From the NCBI GenBank assembly GCA_030770545.1, contig CM061090.1:18014501-18078500 (forward strand): 64,000 nt of DNA, given 5' to 3'. This document shows, in pieces, positions 51,001 through 59,587 of the stretch. The stretch is from Macropodus opercularis. Its lineage: Eukaryota > Chordata > Actinopteri > Anabantiformes > Osphronemidae. Below the pieces are notes generated by a model. The model was not told where the DNA came from. It did no database searches and saw only the letters and a program-made list of their open reading frames with translations. Every line of letters starts with the position of its first letter. The stretch's first letter is position 1. The translations under genes and the position numbers were made by a program.

Positions 51001-54000
51001 GCATCGTCTGTGGTGATTGCACTTCCGTCTGGGTTGGCATAAAAGAGGAGGAGAGGCTGGAAGTGCCCTCTGATACATTTGGTGACCACGTCTTTCCACC
51101 TGGTGCCGACCTACAGCCAAAGTAAAAGAAAACGCAGTTAGTGGGCTCCTTGCATGGAAGACATTATTCAGTGAACGTAACCAAAAACCCAGCAACTTAA
51201 TATTTTAGAGGGTTTAAAATGTTGGATTTCCCCAAAGGTCCCTGTGTTCAGTCTGCAGACAGTGTCCAATTCAATTTTAAGAAAAGCAGTCACATTGCCT
51301 GCTTTTTTTGTGACTCCAGCTTATCACTTGACAAAGCAGCATAAAAAAAAGTTTTGTTGTATAACTGGGGACTGATGCAAAGCTCTTTAACTTATTACAA
51401 GCTCAGGACCTTCCACTAATACACACCGAGAAGGTCACAAGCCAAATCACCGTCACCCCCAACTGAAACCATCCAGCTTTTACCAAATTCACTGACAACC
51501 TTTAAAAAGACAAGACTTGCTTTAACTGTGCATAATAATCCTCCATCATCTGTGACCGACTAGCAAATCGCACAAAGACAGGAGCCCGGCTCGCCAAAAA
51601 GGCACCACAGAGGCAGGCTGCAAGCTAACAGATGCTTGTGTGCTCTTTAATTAAGCAAATGACGATGGAAGGGCCGGGAGGGGTGGAGAAGGTAGGCGGC
51701 CAGACAGAAAGATGAGGTAAAGATGCAAAGCAAAACAAGGAAACGCTGCAAAGACGCCAACGCACAGTAAATAGGCTAGACGAAGGAACAAACCTGGAAC
51801 CACTTGTTGTTAATGTGTTTTCATATTCAAACTACTATAATATACATGAAAATAAAAAAAATAAAAAAAAGAGCTTGGGGTGCGCACACACACACAGCAC
51901 AAGCTGCCGATGTATTGACACAGCGCCAGCCAGCCACTGCACCACAGCTGCTGAAGGGAAAGAGTCGGTGTGCGGGCATGCATGTGCACCCCGCAGACAG
52001 AAAACCAATATTAAGAAAAAGTAAAAAATGGATGAGAGGCGTACATACACATACACAAGCAGCAGCCTGCACCACTATAACGAACCTCCTCCCACACACA
52101 CCTATTTCTCTCATTTCCAGTGGCCTTTTCACTACAAGTGCAAAGAGCCTTAATGGTTAAGCAGCACTTCACTACTGCGGTACTTCATGATGACAGAGGT
52201 AGGGAACTGCAGTAGTAATGTAGGTGGAGGAAGGAGGAAGCCAGAGGGGGCTGGAAGGAGCGTTAGCTGACTCCTCTGTGCCATAAAGGCTCATCAAGCC
52301 AGAGGCTCATGAAGGGCAATCGATGTGGTCTTTACAGGCCGATAAAAAAAAAAAAAAAAGGATAAGAAGGAAAACACTGCTCTTGGGTATTCAGCAAGTT
52401 TCATTTTAAGGTTTTAAGTGCACATTGTTATTAAAAAAAATAAAAGATAAATTTGTAAATGATGGTTAATGTGCACATTAAAAAAATCTAACTGTGAAAA
52501 CAGAAGCAACTGGCTCTGACTCCCATGTGATCTGCTGATAGATACGTGGCTACAGCTGATGAATGGATTAAATTACCACCTGAATGTTTTCTTGATAAAC
52601 GACATCCATAATTAATTGACCACCAAAATAGCAGCTTCTTAATCATCCGCGTACCAACCAAATTGACTTAACGGATTGGTAAATTCGCCGCGCACTTTCT
52701 CACCTCTTTCACCGTTGCGTCATCGAAGAACATCCATTTGGAGGACTTGGTGTGGAAGGCGAAGGCACAGTAGTGGCGGCTGGAGTAGCAGATCATCGCC
52801 ACGAGCATCAGCTCTCCCTTTTTGGCATGCTCGTCCGTCACCCTGTAGAAGAGCTGCGCCCATCCACACACATGCACAAGTGCGTACATCAATTACTCAT
52901 CGGCATCAACACCACAGTAAGTGTGCGAGGAAAGTGAGCGATGCTGAAAGCTGGAGGTATCAGGTGCTCCATCTACTTATATATCATGGTCTGGGGGAGA
53001 TGAACTGCCATTGATTTGACCATCAGGGATGGTTTCTATCGGTGCACATGTAGCAGTACTTGACTCTAGACCAGGGGTATTCAACTAAAATTTAAAGAGG
53101 TCCGGTTACGCACATTTTTTGGAAGCAAAGGTCCATAAGATTATAATGTCTAACTATTTACTGTGATATATTAAGTAGCCTGCATGTAATCAGTACTTCA
53201 CTGTCAAATCAAATTAATTCAGTACAATTCAAAAACCTTTTGACAAACTGAAACTCCAACTGAACATATATTTACAATGTAATCTAATTCATGAAATAAA
53301 AGCAGGGCTGATTTTCAAAATAAGCAAGAACACAAATGTTCAAATAAGAGCTTAACTTAAAGGAAATAAAGGAAAGGTATAAAAAAAATATTTTACAATT
53401 TGAATCAAAAGTCTCAACCAATTTAACTGGTAAAAAAACCTGAACATATCCTAACAACTGAACAGTTTTGGAGGCTCATCTTCTTCCCCTCATATATTTA
53501 ACCCACGTACAGGACTCAATGCTGGGAGGTATCGTCTGTCTGCGGCCGTTTGATCCAACCCTTGTGTCTGTTTTTGAGCTTTTGTAGCTTCTATCGTCTG
53601 TCTCTCCCTTTGTTGTCGCTAGCTACACGCAACTGTTATCACCGTTTTTGATTGTTAATTCCTTTGCAACCTCGAACTTTCTTTTAGCTGCAGGTGCTGT
53701 TGAGTCGCAAAATTTAGCGCATGTGATCCACAGAATCGATTGGCTAAGTGAAGTCACGTGGTTAACGCACATTCAATTGGCCTTCACCAAATAACTACCG
53801 TAAAGATCACAATAGCAATAAGTAAAGTGCTCCGTTGGATTCTGAATCAAAACGTTCCGTTTGGTCTGTAGCTCCGGGTCCGTATGGGACAGCTTCTGGG
53901 TCCGGATCCGGACCGCGGTCCGCCTGTTAGTGACCGCTGCTCTAGACCAATACTACAGTAGTTGGTAGTAGTCTTATTTTATTAAAAGGTATTAATAATC

Positions 54001-55923
54001 TTAAACACTCACTGGTTAATCCTCCTTCCATGTTTCCTGCGCAACCAGTTCTAAGTCTCACTCACTGTGAGGAACAATACATAGAGGGCTCCCTCTAACA
54101 CATATTTAAGCCACATGCAGTGCTCCCTAATGAATCAGCACCTTTGTGGCCCACTGGTTGCACGGATTATAAAAGGTTGGAGAAGAAGCTTACAAATAAA
54201 TGGCGTGAAAGCGCCAATACGAGACGTTCTGTGCTGTGTGGATTTAAGTATTCAGTAAGTTATGTCATTTTGAACGTGTCTTTCAAAATAGTACTGAGCA
54301 AGCAACCTAATGGCTGATAAGAGATTTCAGTGAGTAACACGAGTGTGGGAATATAAACAGTAGACCAAAGCAGCCACATATAATTGTTTCTCCTTATCCT
54401 CAGTGACATCTATTCAGCCCACATGTTCCCTCTGAACACATGCTCAAGAGCTTCGCCCCGATAAAGGGAGGGGCTTTTTGACAAGCTGACCGAGGCCAGC
54501 AGGGGCTTTTTGATCAGCGTCGCAGGCCAACTGGGCATTGGGCGTTGACTGCTTATGCAACGGCTCTGACTTACTGAGAAATAAATCCCCACTTTATTTC
54601 CTGCATATGTTCGAAACGCACCAAAATAAACTGAGTAACTAAGAAAGCACGGCTCAACTCGAAGCAGGTGTGCGAATGGAAACATGCCAAGAGGATACTG
54701 ACAACCTGAAGCAAGTGTGGAGGTAATGACTTGACAGCTTTTATAAATAATGAGCTCAGTGAAATGTACGCTTTTTAGTGGACCGCCACTCACCGCAGAA
54801 AGACTGAGTTGATAATCTAGAGAGCGGATGACGTCCTCGGTGAGGTCCGACTGGTCCGAGTTCCAGATGAGGCCTATGGTAACTATTTCTGGGGAATTCA
54901 TCAAGACCTGTCTGATCTTAATCCTCTGACCACAGTTGCTCTGGAAAAAGAAAAACACAACAGCGACATCACTACAAAACTGGCTAGTCAGTAACGATTA
55001 ACATCAAAGTTAAATGAGATTTGGCCGAGCACCTCAGATGTCAAATTTAATGGCGAACGTAGAAGCTAAATAGGGCTTTTGCAGCACAGTGGAGTGTTCG
55101 TTACATGGATATTATTGTTACTAGGGGTTTTTCAGTGAAAACTTTAAAAAGCCACATACTGGACAGTTACGAACGTCCCCCGTTGTGCTTGCAGCTTGTA
55201 ACATCTCCCCGAATGACAGCTCCCCTTCTCTTCGCTGATGTGACTGTTGACTGAGAGGGACAGGACACACACCGTTGGAAGAGATCGGTCAGAACATCAG
55301 AAAGAACAACTTGGAAAGAGAGCACTGCAGGATGGGTTAACCCAGAGGTTTTATGTAGCCTCTCCCTTACCAGAGTGCAGTGGTTGTGACGTAATGCACC
55401 AGCTGTGTAAACGGCAGTGGGTCGGAGGACGCCCCGCAGCTACGACACACTGACTGTAGAGGTGAGAACGCCGCAGACAGAGAGGGTGACAAACAAAGCA
55501 AAAACGTTACCATAAAAAGAAACTCAGTTGTGATTCCAGCATAACCACCACAAAGACCTAATTATCAAGTCAGCATGTCATTTTCTCCCAAAGAGAGAGA
55601 TCAGAATAACCCCAACCTTTTCTTACACGGCCGTGAGAGAGTAAGACTTTTCTGCCTTGCCTAAGTGATCGAGTCAAATCTGACGACATCCCCCCATCAT
55701 CTTGTTTCACTTCTGAAGTTATCAATCTCCTTCTGACTAGGGCGATCCTCATTTAGACCATGATGGTATTTTCAGGATTGGGCGCACTGAAGTCATAGTG
55801 GAACAAAATCCACTGCCTGTGCCCCTAAAGGATTTAGTCCAGAGGCGTATTATCTGTTTGATTCTGAGATACAACTGGTTTGGGACACAGTCAGTGATGA
55901 GCATCACAGCCACAGGGCAGGGT

Positions 55924-55958
<35 letters not shown>

Positions 55959-56099
55959 ACCATCTGGGATTTATCTGGTAACGACTGCAGCTGCTGCACT
56001 GTGGAATCTTACCAGAAACACCCTCCTTATTCCATTGGGACAGACCAGTATCAAAACATGATGGATTGGATTTCAACTGTCTCAGACAGTGATTCATGT

Positions 56100-56138
<39 letters not shown>

Positions 56139-59100
56139 GTTTAATCCTAACACTGGTTGGGATGTGTTCTGCTTGTTTAGTACCGTAGAGGCTGTGTAAA
56201 CACAACGGAAAGTAAAACATCACAGATGTCTAAACTAACATGAGCCACTGCTTTTTAACACATCAATGGATCAAAAGTAAATACAATTATTGATTACTAA
56301 GCAGAAACCTTTGCTGACCTGCTCATAAAGCGACATAGCAAACTTCTGGTGTGTAATGCAGGACTTTGAGGTGCAGGCATCTGTCTCCTCAGGCACAATA
56401 TGCAGGTGGATCCTCTCCAGGATGTTCTCCTGTGGAAGAGGACGAGATTCATCAGGTGTGGAATAAATAGCACCACAGGGGAATCACATTTATTTTAGTC
56501 CTTTCCACGACCAAACCTGCTCTACAACACGACACATGGTTATATACAGTTGCAAGAAAAAGTATGTGAACCCTTTGGGATAACATGGATTTCTGCATAA
56601 ATTGGTCATAAAATGTGTTCTGATTTTCATCTAAGTCACAACAAAAGAAAAACACGGTCTGCTTAACTAATACTGCTCAAACATCATGTGTTTTAATGTT
56701 AACCAAATGTTTCCTGTAGTTGCAGATCAGACCTGCACTACGGTCTGGAGGAATTTTGGACCATTCCTCTTTACAAAACTGTTTCAGTGCAGCAATGTTC
56801 TTGAGATGTTTGATGTGAATCGCTGTCTTGAGGTCATGCCACAGCATCTAAATCGGGTTGAGGTCAGGACTCTGACTGGGCCGCTCCAGAAGGCTTATTT
56901 TCTTCTGTTGAAGCCGTTCTGTTGTTGGTTTACTTCTATGCTTTGGGTTGTTGTCCTGTTGCATCACCCATCCTATGTGGAGCTTCAGTTTGTGGACAGA
57001 TGGCCTCAAGTTTTCCTGCAAAATGTCTCGATAAACTCTGGAATTCATTTTTCAGTCAATGACAGCAATCGGTTCTGCCCCTGAGGCAGCAAAGCAGCCC
57101 CAAACCATGATGCCCCCTCCACCAAGTTGGTAATAATGTTGATGTGCTGCACAGCAGTGGTTTCCACCGTGGCGTCCTTCCATATTCTCCACTCTTGTCT
57201 TAATGTTTTACTTATTGTAGATTTGTCAAAAAAAATGTTAGCATGTGCCAGAGATTTCTGTAAGTCTTTAGCTGACACTCTAGGATTCTTCTTCACCTCA
57301 CTGAGCATTCTGTGCTTTTGCACCTGTAGTCATTTTGTTTTTAACCTATTCCAGCTTCATGTAAGTCAACAATTCTTTATCGTAGGTCTTCTGAGAGCTC
57401 TTTTGTGCGATGCATGGTTCATATCAGGCAATGCTTCTTGAGAACAGTGAACTCCAAACTGGTCCACCCTGCACTGTGAATGTTTACATGTTATGTTCAA
57501 TAAAAACATACAATGTTTGTGCAGTATTGGTTTAAGCAGTTTTTCTATTGTTCAGATTTCGATTAAGATCAAAACACATTTTATGACCAATTTATGCAGA
57601 AATCCATGCAATCCCAAAGGGTTCACATACATTTGCGTGCAAGCGTACCATGAGCTCAGTGTCGGGAGACATTTAGCTAAGCAGACAGCAGAAGGAATAC
57701 GTTTAAAGGCCGAGCTGTCTCCCTCTCATTTTGGCTCCTGTTTCTGTTGAGAGGTTGTGAGGTTATAAAATATTCAGGTTGCCAGGTAGGCTCTGCAAAA
57801 GGTTACATGCACAACTTCACAGCTTGTTAATCTGACACTGGCTAACTTCTCACATAAAATTTTCCACCAGCACGCTACAGCCAGTGTATTACATGGGGAA
57901 TGCTCAAGGGCAAAGATCCATGCGGGATTAAGAATTAAGATTGTGTATTAAAAAAAAGGTAACGTTGGCATGCAAGCTGCAGTCCTGAAGGAAAAAAAGA
58001 GCTATTACGGATTGTTTGTATGAGGGGATTTCAAAGAAAGACAAAAACAAAGCACTAAAAAGTTGTTTTTTTCTGCATGTAATGATAGTGTATGTAACTT
58101 TTTACAGGAGGACACATGAAATAAAAAAAAACAACCCAAAAAACTCACTGAAATTACGCGACATAACACGGTAGGGCATAACACAGAGGTTCAAACACAA
58201 CTCTGGCGCTTATATAACCTGTCAGGATAATATTTAGCGTCAATGTGGCAGGAGTTGATGGGAGGAGAAAGGCAGGGACAGAAGCTCTTTCACTGACCTC
58301 GCCGAACAGTTTGTGGCAGTACATTACCCGAAACTGTGCAGCAATGTTAACTCACACACACATACACCCTACTCCCAGTCTCCCTCCCTCAGGACAGCCC
58401 GGGTTGCCACGGGAACTTACAAAGCATTCTGCGGCATCGTCCATGAAGCCCAGCTGGAAGCGCTGCTCGTCCTTAAAGGTCTCTGCCAAGGCGTGACGCA
58501 GGTTGTCGGAGGGCAGCGCTCGCTCCCGACTGTGCTGGAACTGGGAGAAAATGCCCTGAAGACGAGAACAAAAACGAGAACTTGTTTGCATGCGCGGCAG
58601 GGGACATTTTGTTTATGACTATGTCATCCTCCCTGCTTGATACAGTCTGAATAAGCAACCCAGCGACTCATATTAAATGTATTGGTCGACTGCACCTGTA
58701 CCTTTAATGCACAGAAGATGCAGGAATCCCCTAAGCAGAAGTGTCCAGGTAGCTGCCTCAAGCTGCGTCTAAAGATGTCCAGCTGCCATAGGACCTACAC
58801 AAGGGTCAGAAGAGAAAGTTTTTATAGTGAGCAAATGCCAAAAAATAAAATAAAAATGCATAAAAACACCCCAGGTTTATAAGAGAAAATGTGAACAGAA
58901 TAGAGGACAATATCTACAAGGTCACAGGGATGAGGAAGCAAGAGGAATAGCCCCCCTGTGGGAACAAAGCCGTAGGTGATGATCATCTCCGACCAGCTCA
59001 TCGGCCGTTTGGCCCTCTGAGTCACCGTCTCTGGGAGTGACCTCACTGTGAGGCTGACTCCAATACTGAACCGACTCACCCGCCAACATACCACCAGTCA

Positions 59101-59399
59101 GACGCAGCCCTCTAGTGAAATAGTGGACTGATGGGAAGTTGTGACAGATTTAGACAGCGAGTTTCTGCACATTTAGCAGCTAGCCAGCAGTGTGAGACAT
59201 TTTATAGAATCTGTGTGTCATTTTTTGCAACACCAATAACAACTAACAGATCTACCTGCACAGCGCTGTTGAGGAAGCAGCTGTTCTGCCCCGGCTCGTT
59301 CAGCAGTCCTTTGGTGGGGGCCAGAGACAGCATGCTCCCCGGCTGGTACGACTTTGCTAGGTTGCCCCCCGGCTTCCTGAAGAACTTGACCCATGCCAT
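41941..59399 (-). CDS. usp53: usp53, ubiquitin carboxyl-terminal hydrolase 53 (16 coding exons)
   Basis: Joined exons (59256-59399, 58702-58794, 58421-58555, 56319-56429, 55371-55453, 55160-55250, 54794-54940, 52704-52853, 50942-51110, 50026-50172, 48711-48854, 47118-47907, 46228-46295, 42904-42967, 42107-42819, 41941-42017) give one 3126-nt frame, 1041 residues, with all introns GT-AG and all phases matching. The N-terminus starts MAWVKFFRKPGGN and carries the Cys box GQNSCFLNS (Cys41), a CRSC...CPSNC zinc-knuckle pair (about 164-222), the SRHY box (His295) and KWMFFDD (Asp312/313), so the USP fold spans about 30-345. The remainder is a Ser/Pro/Arg-rich tail. USP53 is known as a tight-junction-associated protein in mammals; human loss causes cholestasis and a mouse mutation causes deafness. 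It was long listed as inactive, but K63-directed activity has been reported more recently. The close paralogue USP54 was considered; the N-terminus and FTQLVHY-type segments fit USP53 better. Which teleost copy (a or b) this is cannot be told. Confidence 0.96.
42107..42819 (-). CDS. usp53: usp53 coding exon 15 (acidic, proline-rich tail)
   Basis: Encodes about residues 779-1016. The acceptor TTACCAG follows a pyrimidine tract; an AG 20 nt upstream would shift the frame. The exon is acidic and Ser-rich, with LSPVSPVPLYL and an SH3-ligand-like PPPLPPK (853-859). It ends at donor GTATGA inside a Gly codon; open translation runs past this point into the intron and should not be taken as the C-terminus. 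Confidence 0.93.
42904..42967 (-). CDS. usp53: usp53 coding exon 14
   Basis: Encodes DEPGRKSPDLQGSVLSGQLI plus Q (about residues 758-778). Acceptor TGTCTAG, donor GTATCA; only an 84-nt intron separates it from exon 15. The phase joins both neighbours without a stop. Confidence 0.86.
42968..46227 (-). other. usp53 intron 13 (3.26 kb)
   Basis: The largest intron between coding exons. No transposon or hidden exon was recognised. The stretch at 44700-45080 is unique and could be an intronic regulatory element, but nothing specific supports that. Confidence 0.6.
46228..46295 (-). CDS. usp53: usp53 coding exon 13
   Basis: Encodes DHFPQRRSDDLKADILHSAF plus PA (about residues 735-757). It is too short to be seen as an open frame and was found from its splice sites (TATTTTAG acceptor, GTAAGT donor) and exact phase fit. 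Confidence 0.88.
46296..47117 (-). other. usp53 intron 12
   Basis: Unremarkable unique sequence; no repeat or extra exon seen. Confidence 0.6.
47118..47907 (-). CDS. usp53: usp53 coding exon 12 (large disordered exon)
   Basis: Encodes about residues 472-734, from DPDQERTYSRSVSPPENGF to LRPLPELHLA. It is rich in Ser, Arg, Gly and Pro with many Asn-Ser-Gly patches, so it is probably disordered and phosphorylated. Two Tyr-containing acidic patches (DRDYTWAVREE, LMTIYEDEQ) interrupt it. Acceptor AACTCAG, donor GTAAAA, ending in phase 2. Confidence 0.93.
47908..48710 (-). other. usp53 intron 11
   Basis: Unremarkable unique sequence, bordered by the unusual GTTGGT donor. Confidence 0.6.
48711..48854 (-). 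CDS. usp53: usp53 coding exon 11
   Basis: Encodes about residues 424-471: VKISIGDPKSRLREISREVA, then QKAGEMRGMFPTRKEPGRIA, ending QQRAEVHR. ISREVAQKAGEM looks like a conserved tail helix. The donor used is GTTGGT, a poor match; a GTACAC donor ten bases earlier would break the frame into exon 12. Confidence 0.88.
49398..49610 (+). mobile_element. old L2-like LINE 3' UTR relic, antisense in usp53 intron 10
   Basis: Contains CCTGAGCCTCATTCTGCTG, AAGGTTTCCTCCGTTAAAGA, CCTCTCCACTGTCACGG and GTTGGGTTTCTTATAAATA, recognisable but diverged from the LINE tail at 16490-16700. No coding part remains. Confidence 0.6.
50026..50172 (-). CDS. usp53: usp53 coding exon 10
   Basis: Encodes about residues 375-423 of the tail: VPAPKKLDLTRENLNALLGQ, then a Lys/Ser/Gly-rich stretch ending SGGRGPG. 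No known domain is visible. Acceptor CTCATAG, donor GTGAGA; phase 1 at both ends matches its neighbours. Confidence 0.92.
50173..50941 (-). other. usp53 intron 9
   Basis: AT-rich unique sequence; no repeat or exon recognised. Confidence 0.6.
50942..51110 (-). CDS. usp53: usp53 coding exon 9 (end of USP domain)
   Basis: Encodes residues 319-374 plus one base. VGTRWKDVVTKCIRGHFQPL and LLFYANPDG close the catalytic fold near residue 345. The rest begins the tail (DDASKQNTSQAQYKAPVNG). Acceptor GCTGTAG, donor GTATGT. Confidence 0.94.
51111..52703 (-). other. usp53 intron 8
   Basis: Contains short A-rich and CA-rich tracts (51850-51900, 52339-52359). Open frames here arise from simple sequence. 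No transposon was identified. Confidence 0.6.
52704..52853 (-). CDS. usp53: usp53 coding exon 8 (His box)
   Basis: Encodes residues 269-318, LFYRVTDEHAKKGELMLVAM followed by ICYSSRHYCAFAF and KWMFFDDATVKE. His295 lies where the USP catalytic His is expected, and Asp312/313 supply the acidic third position. Acceptor GGCGCAG, donor GTGAGA, phase 0. Confidence 0.95.
53072..53939. mobile_element. non-autonomous hAT-type element with 8-bp target duplication
   Basis: The ends are hAT-like: CAGGGGTATTCAAC at the left, and CAGCGGTCACTAAC as the reverse complement of the right end. An exact 8-bp duplication CTCTAGAC flanks it (53064-53071 and 53940-53947). No transposase-like frame lies in the 868 bp, so it moved with enzyme supplied by another copy. 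It sits in usp53 intron 7. The exact duplication suggests a fairly recent insertion. Confidence 0.9.
54794..54940 (-). CDS. usp53: usp53 coding exon 7
   Basis: Encodes residues 220-268, starting SNCGQRIKIRQVLMNSPEIV and containing TIGLIWNSDQSDLTEDVIRS. SNC supplies the fourth zinc-knuckle Cys (222). Acceptor TTTTCCAG after a pyrimidine run, donor GTGAGT, phase 0. Confidence 0.95.
55160..55250 (-). CDS. usp53: usp53 coding exon 6
   Basis: Completes Cys189 and encodes up to residue 219. It reads QQSHQRREGELSFGEMLQAA and ends GDVRNCP. The charged middle is the variable insert of the USP fingers region, and NCP begins the second zinc-ligand pair. Acceptor CCTCTCAG, donor GTATGT, ending in phase 0. 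Confidence 0.92.
55371..55453 (-). CDS. usp53: usp53 coding exon 5 (first zinc-knuckle half)
   Basis: Encodes residues 162 to part of 189, SVCRSCGASSDPLPFTQLVHY. Residue 162 is Ser; as I recall the family it is Cys in human USP53. The CRSC pair (164, 167), the likely zinc ligands, is intact. Acceptor CTCTACAG, donor GTAAGG, ending with two bases of a split Cys codon. Confidence 0.93.
55925..55956. repeat. (GT)16 microsatellite
   Basis: Sixteen GT units within usp53 intron 4. Confidence 0.95.
56103..56137. repeat. (GT)n microsatellite
   Basis: About seventeen GT units, same orientation as the one 146 bp away. Confidence 0.95.
56319..56429 (-). CDS. usp53: usp53 coding exon 4
   Basis: Encodes residues 125-161, starting ENILERIHLHIVPEE and ending HQKFAMSLYEQ. 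Acceptor TTCCACAG; the donor GTCAGC is weaker than consensus, but the phase (0) fits the next exon exactly. The intron before it carries the Tc1-like insertion. Confidence 0.94.
56547..57645 (-). mobile_element. Tc1-like transposon, decayed, about 1.1 kb
   Basis: Long inverted repeats (at least 75 bp, diverged at the tips) share GTATGTGAACCCTTTGGGAT and ATTTCTGCATAAATTGGTCA, and the element is flanked by TA on both sides. Minus-strand frames (57045-57323 and 56848-57048) encode transposase pieces such as VSAKDLQKSLA, HIGWVMQQDNNPKHRSK and SQSPDLNPI. The two pieces are in different frames and the element is shorter than an intact Tc1 copy, so it is inactive. It lies in usp53 intron 3. Confidence 0.9.
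57646..58420 (-). other. rest of usp53 intron 3
   Basis: No further repeat or exon recognised between the Tc1-like element and exon 3. Confidence 0.55.
58421..58555 (-). CDS. usp53: usp53 coding exon 3
   Basis: Encodes residues 80-124, from GIFSQFQHSRERALPSDNL to FMDDAAECF. The DDAAECF segment is a conserved USP helix. Acceptor TTCAG, donor GTAAGT, phase 0 both sides. Confidence 0.95.
58702..58794 (-). CDS. usp53: usp53 coding exon 2
   Basis: Encodes residues 49-79, reading VLWQLDIFRRSLRQL and ending CIFCALK, the helix after the catalytic Cys in the USP53/54 family. It is flanked by a TGTGTAG acceptor and a GTACAG donor, phase 0 at both ends. It is too short to stand out as an open frame. 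Confidence 0.95.
58795..59255 (-). other. usp53 intron 1 (between coding exons 1 and 2)
   Basis: 461 bp of unique sequence; the minus-strand open frame here is chance. Confidence 0.6.
59256..59399 (-). CDS. usp53: usp53 coding exon 1 (start codon, Cys box)
   Basis: Encodes residues 1-48. The start is the first Met of the family-typical MAWVKF opening; the base after ATG is G, but position -3 is T, so the Kozak context is only partial. The exon holds GLLNEPGQNSCFLNS with the nucleophile Cys41. It ends in phase 0 at a GTAGAT donor. Confidence 0.95.
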
Positions 59400-59587
59400 T
59401 GGATAGTGGGGTCCGCCTTAAGACGAGTGGAACGGTGGGGTTGGTGCAGGGATGAGATCCCTCGGCCCCCAAGTGGTGCGACTTCCAAACAGTCTAAGTT
59501 ATTCCACAAGCTGCTGCAGCGTCCCTGCTACACATGGGCTTCTAGTCCATTTCTCCAGTTATGCTGGTGATGGTTTCCCTTCGTGTT
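59400..59587 (-). other. usp53: probable usp53 5' UTR part of the first coding exon
   Basis: On the minus strand, sequence upstream of the start codon follows a T-rich tract (plus 59609-59634) and a CACTAAGCAG acceptor-like site ending near 59588. That would give about 188 nt of 5' UTR in this exon and place the true first exon further upstream. The boundary is inferred, not proven. Confidence 0.4.

Larger units (their letters stand above)
55454..56318 (-). other. usp53 intron 4 with two GT microsatellites
   Basis: Apart from the two GT runs, no repeat or exon is seen. Confidence 0.6.
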
